Assembly (NCBI RefSeq): GCF_022815605.1
Contig: NZ_JALGRP010000007.1
Coordinates: 154,940 to 218,939 of the forward strand
Length of the DNA stretch: 64,000 nt
Direction: 5' to 3'
Origin: Microbacterium sp. VKM Ac-2923
GTDB lineage: Bacteria > Actinomycetota > Actinomycetes > Actinomycetales > Microbacteriaceae
In this document: one piece after another, positions 8,048 to 15,671 of the stretch
Numbering within the stretch: position 1 is the first letter of the stretch
Layout of the letters: each line of letters opens with the position of its first letter
Notes under the pieces: generated by a model
Databases searched by the model: none
What the model saw: only the letters and a program-made list of their open reading frames with translations
What the model was told of the DNA's origin: nothing
Translations under genes and position numbers: made by a program

Positions 8048-11000
8048 TCAATCAAACAACGTGTCATGCGGCTCTGCCGATGCTTCGGCGCCGACGCTCG
8101 CCGTCTCTCTTGTCGAGGCCGCTCGTGAGTGATTCAACTCGAGGAGCCGGTCGAGGAGTTCGATTCGAGCCGCAGGGTCAGGACTCCAGCGCCGAACCTG
8201 CCGGTACGAATAGAATCCGTGCCGAAGCGGGAGATCCCATCCATACGCTTCGGCGGTTGCGTAATCGATCTCTACCTGAAGTTCCCGGATCCTCTCAACA
8301 TCGGCATCTACGGTGCCAGGATCATTCACGAGGTTGTACAGCTTCGTCAGGCCAAGTCCACGCCTCATCATGATCTCACGACGCTCATGTTCAAGAGCTA
8401 GGCCAGCGTCGCGCAGTCGCTTGGTCAGCGCGGGCACGGGGAATGTGAGGAATACATCCGACGGCGAGTAGCTGAGATCATTCTTCATCGCGCCCGAATA
8501 CTTGCGTGCCCAGAAGTAGTGCAGCGTGGAGGACAGCAACGCCAATAGCGCGCGACTATCAGACGCGAATACGACTATCTTGTGGCTTGGGACCACCCCG
8601 CGGGGGATGAGCATCGGCTGCGCAGTGTTGCTGACCTGCGCGAGGACCAACACTTCAGACAACTCCGCGATGGCATGGCGCATCGCGGGCCGAGTTCGCA
8701 AAAATTGCCACCACGGCGCGCTCGACACCGCCTTCGGCTTCCTCGCACGCTCGGGCTTGACCTCATCCCTCAACCGAGCGAAGGGCAGTGGATAACCGGC
8801 GGCCTCAGCCTCCGGCCGATCATTGAAGTCGATGACCCACCGCGAGGCGGAAGCGTCCGCGCGCGAGTTCAGGTCTTCACCGTTGAGGTACGGGAACAGC
8901 ACCTCAGCGTTGCGGGCATCGGCGGCAATCCACTCTTGCGCTTCCTCCGGCTCCAGTACGAAGCCCATCCCCAGGACGATGCAACCCTGGAACGCAACCC
9001 CAACGTTCTCTGGCAATCGCACGGGGTGGCCCTCGGTCCGGCCTTCGGCTTCGAGCAACGTGCTGACGCGTCCGACGACCACTTCATCGGCGAATCGCGG
9101 TGACCCCTCGACTACTAGACCAAGGGTCCCCCAGACGGCTGCGTACTCGAGGTTCGCACTCGCCGCCGGCCACGACCGACTCTGGATCGCCCGAGTGATC
9201 GTGAATCCGTTGGCAACCATCGCGTCCAGCCCCACCTCGCGCGAGTCCCCCTGCGCGACCGTGTTCGTCGCAATCAGACCCAGCGTGCCGTTCGTCTGCA
9301 AGAGCGAGGTCGCACGCAGGAAGAAGTAGGCGACAAGGTCGGCGCTGCCGCGGCGTCCCTGTGCCAGCACGTTAACGAACCAGTCGCGGACGTTGGTTCC
9401 CATTGCGCCGGTGAGCTTCTGGCCACCAAGAAAAGGTGGGTTGCCGATGATGGCGTCGAAGCCTCCGTGATCGACCATGACGTCGGCGGCCTCGATAATC
9501 CAGTGGAGCGGCTGCCAGCGGGTGTAGTCGGTCTCGACAGTCGGCGTGAGTCCTTGATCGATTTTGGACTGCAGCCAGGTGGGGTCGGCTTCACCTCCCG
9601 CTCCGGGGTATGCCGTGCGCGCCGCCTCACGTAGATCTTCATAGGCGGCGTCGAGGGCGCGGCCTGGCTTGCCACCGAGTGCCAGCCCAGTGGCGACAAC
9701 CCCGTCGGCAAGCTTGCGGAGGTCGGCCGTCACTGAATGGAGCTGGGCGAGCTGCCGCCGCTTGGCAGCCGCCGATCGCGCTGGGCTGTCGGCCGGCTCG
9801 ACCGGGGACGCGAGGCCTTCCCGGAGCTCGACCGCGCGCTTGACGATCGAGTCGGTGTCGACCTGGAAAATATCGAGCATGCCCTGCTGGCGATTCGACC
9901 TTTCCGGGTCAATGTGCATGGCCCGAAGTTGCGCGAGGTCGGTGAGGCCGAGCAGAGAGTTGCCAAGGAACACCTTGTCGTCAACGAAGGAGAACGGCAG
10001 GTCGCGGTCGAGGGAGACGAGCCAAAGCGAGAGCTTGCACATCTCGATGGCCATGTCGTTGATGTCTGCGCCGTAGAGGCACTTGGCAACGATCTCGCGG
10101 ATCGCGAGGGTGCGCAGGTCCTTGCGGCCCGCCCATGCGGGGTTGTCTGCGACCCAGGTCTCGACGAGGCGGTCCGCGAGGAAACGTGCGGCTGCCACGA
10201 GGAATGCTCCTGAGCCGCAGGCGATGTCTGCGACCTTGAGGTTGAGGATGTCGGCCGGTGACTTCAGCTTCCACTCGTCGCGGTTGGCGGTCTGGTGCGG
10301 GCCGGGAGCATAGACGAGGGGTTCGAGGGTGTATTTGACGACGTCTTCTGCCAGGGACCTGGGCGTGTAGTGCGCGCCGGCGTTCTTGCGCGAAGGCGTC
10401 TCTTTGACCAGGAGCGCACCTTCAAGGACGACGAAGGGGCGGTTGCGCAGGTCAAGGCGGACTAGGCCCAGCCAGGGCTTAACACGCTCGCGAAGGTCCA
10501 GGTCGTCGCCAACGGCCTGCGTGAGGGCGCTGACGATGCTCGGGTCGACTGCGGAGTCGATGGCCTTCGCGATGGCGGCCTCGGAGGAAGGCTTCGCGGA
10601 GGGCTGGTCGGCCTCGATCCAGGCGCGGATGGCCTTGGCGAGCTTCTTGCGGTCGCTGTTTGCGTTGGCGAGTTCCTCCAGCTTCTCCAGTGGGACTTCG
10701 GGCTCCTCTCCGCGAGTGCCGAGGATGCCAAGCACGACTTCGGGGGCGACTGTCGCCGTGTAGCCGAGCAGGCCCTCGTACATGTATCCGATCTGCTCCA
10801 CGTCGATGTCGCGGAACGAGATGCGTCGGGCCTCGCCCTTGATCTCGGCATGCTGCACGGCCCGGAGGACGTGCAGCATGACGCGGTCTGAGACGGTCAC
10901 GCCCAGGGGGCCTACGTCGCTCGTCGCGGTCAGGAACGGGAATCGAGCCGGGTCGAACAGCGAGCCACCGTACGCGGGCATGCGCAGGTTCTCGAAGGTC

Positions 11001-12094
11001 GCGCCGCGGTAGAGGGCGTTGCTGGTAGCCAGCAGCCGGTGCCAGGCGAGCGAGGTGGCGTCGAGGGCTTCTTCGCTCTCTGCAGACTCGCGGGCGACGA
11101 GCTGGGCGAGTTCGCGGGCGATGCCGTAGCCCTGGTCGAACAGCTCGCCCTGCGGCAACAGCCCTCGCTCTTCCGCGAAGAGCAGGAAAACCACGCGCAT
11201 CATCACGGTGACGGCGGCCTCGTAGCTGTCGTGCGCGCGGTCCGGGAGAGGGTCCGGCAGACCGCGCCGCTTCGCATCGGCCGCCGACTCGGAGAAGGAC
11301 TGGATGAGCAACTCCACCGCGCGGCGCACCTGGGCACCCAACGCCTCGGTGATCTCCTCGGCGGCTGCGACCGATTCCGCGAAGAGCACGGGGAGCCGCT
11401 CGGCGGGCTCACCTCCGATGAGATATTGGCGTCCGACCAGGGCCAGGAACGCATCGCGGGTGCGCGGTTCCTCGGTCCACGTGAGCGCATCGACGATGCC
11501 GGAGGCTGCCATCGCGCTCTCGCGTGCGCAGACGAGCCCCCACCATCGGCCGTCGGTGACGATTCCGATTGGCACCCTGCTCTCGCGCAGCATCGCCTCG
11601 ACGCGATCAACGGGGTTGGCCGCCCACAGGTCGCCCGGCACTTCGCGGAGCGAGTCGACCGGGTCGATAACGTGCACGATCGCGCCGATCCTGTCATCTC
11701 CATTGAGGGAAGCTTGCGCGCGGACGGTTACCGCACGGTTTGGCGACTGCGCGGCGACGCCGGGGACGTCACCCCAGGTGAGCGACTCGGCCCAACCTGC
11801 GACGTCGCGCAGCACGGTCTCGACCCACTTGTCGCGGGCCGAGCGGTAGGCGTCCAGCGCAGTGTCGGATCCGTGGCTGCGGTCGTAGCGCTCCCAGGCG
11901 GACTCGAAATCCTTGCGAGCGTCGGAAAGGGAAGACTTGCGAGCCTTGGCGAGCTGCGGCATCCCTTCGGGCCAGACGCGCTTGAGCGGTGGGATGGCAA
12001 GGAACGGGCCCTCGATGTCGACGAGTTCGAGCCAGGCGCGGTGCAGGTCCGCGGCGCTCTTGGCGGGTCGGTTGCGTACGGATGGGCGCGCCAT
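8048..12094 (-). CDS. drmMI: DISARM class 1 adenine-specific DNA methylase DrmMI
   Basis: Large Eco57I/PglX-like methyltransferase, 1348 residues from the ATG at 12094, which overlaps the drmD stop as TGATG; a GTG at 12106 in the same frame is an alternative start. It presumably marks host DNA by N6-adenine methylation for the DISARM system. SAM-binding motif I (ADIACGSGAFLV) lies near residue 625 and catalytic motif IV (IGNPPF) near residue 880. The 178-bp repeat begins about 40 residues after motif IV. Everything from about residue 990 to the end therefore lies in the segment expected to invert, while the catalytic core stays fixed. The companion cassette is at 6762-8039. Confidence 0.93.
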   Translation of the reverse strand: MARPSVRNRPAKSAADLHRAWLELVDIEGPFLAIPPLKRVWPEGMPQLAKARKSSLSDARKDFESAWERYDRSHGSDTALDAYRSARDKWVETVLRDVAGWAESLTWGDVPGVAAQSPNRAVTVRAQASLNGDDRIGAIVHVIDPVDSLREVPGDLWAANPVDRVEAMLRESRVPIGIVTDGRWWGLVCARESAMAASGIVDALTWTEEPRTRDAFLALVGRQYLIGGEPAERLPVLFAESVAAAEEITEALGAQVRRAVELLIQSFSESAADAKRRGLPDPLPDRAHDSYEAAVTVMMRVVFLLFAEERGLLPQGELFDQGYGIARELAQLVARESAESEEALDATSLAWHRLLATSNALYRGATFENLRMPAYGGSLFDPARFPFLTATSDVGPLGVTVSDRVMLHVLRAVQHAEIKGEARRISFRDIDVEQIGYMYEGLLGYTATVAPEVVLGILGTRGEEPEVPLEKLEELANANSDRKKLAKAIRAWIEADQPSAKPSSEAAIAKAIDSAVDPSIVSALTQAVGDDLDLRERVKPWLGLVRLDLRNRPFVVLEGALLVKETPSRKNAGAHYTPRSLAEDVVKYTLEPLVYAPGPHQTANRDEWKLKSPADILNLKVADIACGSGAFLVAAARFLADRLVETWVADNPAWAGRKDLRTLAIREIVAKCLYGADINDMAIEMCKLSLWLVSLDRDLPFSFVDDKVFLGNSLLGLTDLAQLRAMHIDPERSNRQQGMLDIFQVDTDSIVKRAVELREGLASPVEPADSPARSAAAKRRQLAQLHSVTADLRKLADGVVATGLALGGKPGRALDAAYEDLREAARTAYPGAGGEADPTWLQSKIDQGLTPTVETDYTRWQPLHWIIEAADVMVDHGGFDAIIGNPPFLGGQKLTGAMGTNVRDWFVNVLAQGRRGSADLVAYFFLRATSLLQTNGTLGLIATNTVAQGDSREVGLDAMVANGFTITRAIQSRSWPAASANLEYAAVWGTLGLVVEGSPRFADEVVVGRVSTLLEAEGRTEGHPVRLPENVGVAFQGCIVLGMGFVLEPEEAQEWIAADARNAEVLFPYLNGEDLNSRADASASRWVIDFNDRPEAEAAGYPLPFARLRDEVKPERARKPKAVSSAPWWQFLRTRPAMRHAIAELSEVLVLAQVSNTAQPMLIPRGVVPSHKIVVFASDSRALLALLSSTLHYFWARKYSGAMKNDLSYSPSDVFLTFPVPALTKRLRDAGLALEHERREIMMRRGLGLTKLYNLVNDPGTVDADVERIRELQVEIDYATAEAYGWDLPLRHGFYSYRQVRRWSPDPAARIELLDRLLELNHSRAASTRETASVGAEASAEPHDTLFD
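9138..9315 (-). repeat. Right arm of 178-bp inverted repeat (drmMI switch)
   Basis: Lies inside the drmMI coding sequence just downstream of the NPPF motif. It is the reverse complement of 6748-6925 with one mismatch in 178 bp. The two arms enclose 2212 bp (6926-9137) containing both alternative 3' ends in convergent orientation. Confidence 0.95.
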
Positions 12095-15000
12095 CAGTCG
12101 CGCCACCCGTCTGCGTCGTTCCGGGTGAGCGCGAAGACCACAGCTGCGGCGGTCGTGTGGGGTTTCACGTCGGCGTACCTGTCCTTGATCGCAGTGATCT
12201 CGCGAGCCTCTTCGTCATCGAGCTCGTCGAGGCGGCGCTGCATAGCTTCCCGGTCGCGTCGCCACTGGCGCTCCTGGTCGGCGTCGGTGAAAAGCTGGCC
12301 TTGCGCTTCGGTCTCCTCGGCGCGCAGCCGCACGAGGGAGTCGCGGAGGTTTCCCCGGAACGCGGCGAAGATCTCCCGTGCGCGTTGCACGTCGGCGGCC
12401 TCGCGTCGCTGAAGCTGCTCGGTCACCTGGGCCTGCTTCCGTTCCGCGCGCGCTCGCATGGATTCCTCCAAACGAAGGCGGAGCGGCGCGTCGGGCACAT
12501 TCCACAGGTCGCAGAGCTGGTCACGCACGCGGTCGTCGGCGAGGGCGAGATCTTCCTGGTCGAGCGCGGTATCGAGTGAGGCCTCCGCTCGTTCCTCGGC
12601 CATCGCGCGTCGACCGTGGAGGCGGACACCGGCGAGGAACACCTCTTCGTGGAGTCGGACGCCGCCGCGGCCGACGAGCACCATGCGCGTTACGGCAGCG
12701 ACGAAGGACTCCTCGAGGTCATCGACAACGACCGCGGTCACACGGCGCAGCGTGGAGTCGGTGCTCCACAAGGAGCGCCGCAGCAGACGCTGCGCCTTCT
12801 GAACGATCGGATGCCCGAGGTGCACGTACACAAGATCCGCTCGGCCGTCGGCAGCGTCAGGGTCGAAGGTGATCGGCCGAAGCACACCCGGGTCGAGTCG
12901 GGTGTCGAGGCCGCGCAGCGTGTCACGCCATCCGGCGGTGAGGCTCGGGATGGTGAAGACCTCGGCTTCGGTGTCCTGCGCGAAGTCATAGTTCGGTACG
13001 AGCGGCGACTGGTGGTTGATTCGCAGTGCGGTATCGACGACGCGGCGCAGGTTCGCTGGATCGAGGTGCATCTCGGTCCGGGACGCGTCGTAGCCCTGCT
13101 CCAGCTGCGTCAGGCGGGCGTTGAGTTCCATGCCACCTGCCAGCGCTTGGTTGATCACCTCGTTGGTGTCCACGCCTTTCAATGTCGCCTTCGTCGCGCC
13201 GCGCCTGCCGAAGTGGCCCTGGACCTCAGCGCCGACAACCTGGTTCACTGAGCCGAGGTCGTACTCCACCTGGGCGATCTTACGAGCGATGATCTCCATG
13301 AACCTCAGGTCCGAATCGTAGGTCGAGGACTCCTGTTCGGGCACGAAGTGGTAGACCTCGGGCTGCTGAGTCTGGCCGTAGCGGTCGATGCGTCCGATGC
13401 GCTGTTCTAGACGCGACGGGTTGAAGGGGATGTCGAAGTTCACCAGCCGGTGACAGTAGGTCTGCAGGTCGATGCCCTCGCCTGCGGCGTCAGTGGCGAG
13501 TAGCACTCGCACCTGTTCTTTGGACGGGTCGGCGGTGAACCGAGAGCGGACATACTCGCGCTCCTCAGGTGGGGTCAAGCCCTGGATGACTGCGAGTCGA
13601 TCTTCGCTGTACCCCTTCTGCCGCAACACGCGAGTGAGCCACTCGACGGTGTGGGCGTACTCGGTGAAGACCACGACGCGCTCGTTCGACCAGAGCCTGC
13701 CGTCGGGGCGGCAGACGCCATCAAGGAATCTGATCAGCTGGTCGAGGCGAGAGTCTTCGCGACTCTCATAGCCCAGGCCCCAGTTCGCTAGGGTCTCAAG
13801 CTGCCCCGGTTCGGCGGCGCTGAGCGGATCGGACTCCTTGGACTCGCGGAGCTTCTCCGACTCGCCCTGCTCCCACAGGCCCTCTTCTTCGTCGGACTGC
13901 CCCTCGCCGAAGATGTCGTCGTACTCGTCCTCGGAGAGGCTGCGACTCGCCTTCGAGGCGAGGTAACTGCTCAGCGTCATCCCGAACGCGAACGGGCTCG
14001 AAAGGAAGCGTTTCTTCAACAGCATCGTCACGATGTCGCCGGTCGGCTTCGTGCCATTCAGTTTCGCGCTCCTCGTCACAACTTCATCGAGCAGGGCAAA
14101 CATCCGCTGCTCGTCGTCAGCCGGATCGAACGGGATCATGCTGACCCTGCGCTTCTTGAATCCCTTCCCGGTCAAGTCGGTCTTCAGCCGGCGAACCGTC
14201 ACGTCCTTGAGCGCAGTCGAGTCGAGGTTCGCGCCACGGGCGAAGCGACGGGGGTCGATCATCTCCATCAGCGCGGTGAACGACTCGGGGTGGCCGTTGT
14301 GCGGCGTCGCACTCAGGAACAGCCGGTGCTCGCACCTCTCGGCGAGCTGGCGCACCGCGACCGTGCGTTGGGTGTCGACGGCATACCCTCGTCCACCGGC
14401 GATCGCCGATGGGCTCGACGGAGCGACATGGTGCGCCTCATCGACCACCAGGATGTCGAACGCGTACCGACTGCCGGTCTTCGGATTGCTCGCCTGCGCG
14501 TACACGTCGCGGAGCAGGCGCTGTGCACGCACCTGGGGCAACCACGCCATGCTCACGATTACCCGCGGGAAAATCTGGAACGGGTTCGCCTGAAGCCCGT
14601 GCGTGCGGCGGACCTCAGCCATCAGCTCAGAGTTCACGATCGTGAACTCCAGGCCGAACTTCTCCCGCATCTCGTCCTGCCATTTCAGCGCAAGGCTAGG
14701 CGGACACACGATCACCGCAGTGCGGGCACGGTGCCGCAGAAACAACTCCTGGATGACAAGACCCGCCTCGATCGTCTTGCCGAGGCCCACGTCGTCAGCG
14801 AGCAGCAAGTTCGCACGCGGAGCCCCGAGTGCGCGGCGGAGCGGTTCAAGCTGATACGCCTCCACGTTCGCGCCGGACCAAAACGGGGCCTGGTAGCGGT
14901 TCGGATCCGCGCTCGTGACGGCGCCCCATCGCATCGCGTCGATGAATCCGGCAAGAGTCTTCGGTTCATCGAAGCCATCCGTGCGTATCACGTCGGGGAG

Positions 15001-15243
15001 CCCTTGAGCAGGCGTCACCGTCTGCCCGACCTCCAACTCCCACACGACACTGAGCTGTGCGCCGAGACTCCCCTCATCGAGCGACTGAAGGTCGACGACG
15101 TGGCTGAGCTGCGCGACTGCTTCGTCGGCGGGGCTACGCGGTAGGCCCTGCACCCGGACGCTCGAAACCGCCCATGTGCTCCCGCGGACCTCGACAACCT
15201 GTCCTGGGTCAGGAAGCGTGGGCATCGCGGCTTTAGCTGTCAC
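12094..15243 (-). CDS. drmD: DISARM SNF2-like helicase DrmD
   Basis: 1049-residue SNF2/RapA-type helicase, the marker gene of class 1 DISARM. Motifs are Walker A DDVGLGKTIEAG near residue 150, VCPPSLALKWQDEM, the DEAHH box near 268, SATPHNGH near 311, VVFTEYAHTVEWL, and motif VI QRIGRIDRYGQ near 617. A charged C-terminal region (residues ~900-1020) looks coiled-coil. The start is a GTG with GGGAG nine bases upstream; the next ATG (15225) lacks such a site. First gene of the leftward operon, it overlaps drmMI and is divergent from a GmrSD-like nuclease gene. Confidence 0.94.
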   Translation of the reverse strand: MTAKAAMPTLPDPGQVVEVRGSTWAVSSVRVQGLPRSPADEAVAQLSHVVDLQSLDEGSLGAQLSVVWELEVGQTVTPAQGLPDVIRTDGFDEPKTLAGFIDAMRWGAVTSADPNRYQAPFWSGANVEAYQLEPLRRALGAPRANLLLADDVGLGKTIEAGLVIQELFLRHRARTAVIVCPPSLALKWQDEMREKFGLEFTIVNSELMAEVRRTHGLQANPFQIFPRVIVSMAWLPQVRAQRLLRDVYAQASNPKTGSRYAFDILVVDEAHHVAPSSPSAIAGGRGYAVDTQRTVAVRQLAERCEHRLFLSATPHNGHPESFTALMEMIDPRRFARGANLDSTALKDVTVRRLKTDLTGKGFKKRRVSMIPFDPADDEQRMFALLDEVVTRSAKLNGTKPTGDIVTMLLKKRFLSSPFAFGMTLSSYLASKASRSLSEDEYDDIFGEGQSDEEEGLWEQGESEKLRESKESDPLSAAEPGQLETLANWGLGYESREDSRLDQLIRFLDGVCRPDGRLWSNERVVVFTEYAHTVEWLTRVLRQKGYSEDRLAVIQGLTPPEEREYVRSRFTADPSKEQVRVLLATDAAGEGIDLQTYCHRLVNFDIPFNPSRLEQRIGRIDRYGQTQQPEVYHFVPEQESSTYDSDLRFMEIIARKIAQVEYDLGSVNQVVGAEVQGHFGRRGATKATLKGVDTNEVINQALAGGMELNARLTQLEQGYDASRTEMHLDPANLRRVVDTALRINHQSPLVPNYDFAQDTEAEVFTIPSLTAGWRDTLRGLDTRLDPGVLRPITFDPDAADGRADLVYVHLGHPIVQKAQRLLRRSLWSTDSTLRRVTAVVVDDLEESFVAAVTRMVLVGRGGVRLHEEVFLAGVRLHGRRAMAEERAEASLDTALDQEDLALADDRVRDQLCDLWNVPDAPLRLRLEESMRARAERKQAQVTEQLQRREAADVQRAREIFAAFRGNLRDSLVRLRAEETEAQGQLFTDADQERQWRRDREAMQRRLDELDDEEAREITAIKDRYADVKPHTTAAAVVFALTRNDADGWRD

Positions 15244-15671
15244 TGGTGTTGCTCCCGACGGACGTGATCATGGACGGAATGTGCATAGCGCACACGGCTA
15301 TACGGTCCAACTTTGCCAGCACTGCGGGTGTTCCGGGTGGTCGGGGGCTTCGGAGTGATCCAGCTGTCCGCTCTTCTGCCTGGTGGGTTGTTGAACCCGA
15401 CGGGCCGTACGCCGAGAACTTCTCGCTGTTCGAGCGCAAGGCATCTCATGGGCTGAGATGTTGGAGTTGTCAGCGGGCGCTTAATCACCTCGACGAGGCA
15501 GGGGCCCATCATTCGCTAGGGTCTGCTCTGCTTGTAGCGAGCGCGCGGGATGGTCGTATGTGCCTTGCGCCACGTGAGGCGCAGTCGTCTCGTGACACCG
15601 ACCAAGGCTCCGTCTGTTTCGCAAACTTCCTAAGTTCGCGAACCTGGCGACTCGTGCGCAAGTATCGGCAC
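15244..15671. other. Divergent intergenic region between drmD and the GmrSD-like gene
   Basis: 428 bp between two divergent gene starts. The frame of the rightward gene stays open back to 15246, but the upstream translation is Cys/Arg/Ser-rich and does not resemble the family, so I treat it as untranslated. It must hold the promoters for both directions. I could not identify convincing -35/-10 pairs or an operator. Confidence 0.5.

Noticed and set aside
6748..9315. Inverted repeat as the ends of an insertion sequence
   Set aside because: The repeat is coding sequence of drmMI in both arms, and the enclosed DNA holds methylase 3' ends, not a transposase.
15246..15671. N-terminal extension of the GmrSD-like protein
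   Set aside because: The extra 142 residues have no family resemblance and the DUF262 motif normally lies near the N-terminus, so the GTG at 15672 was preferred.
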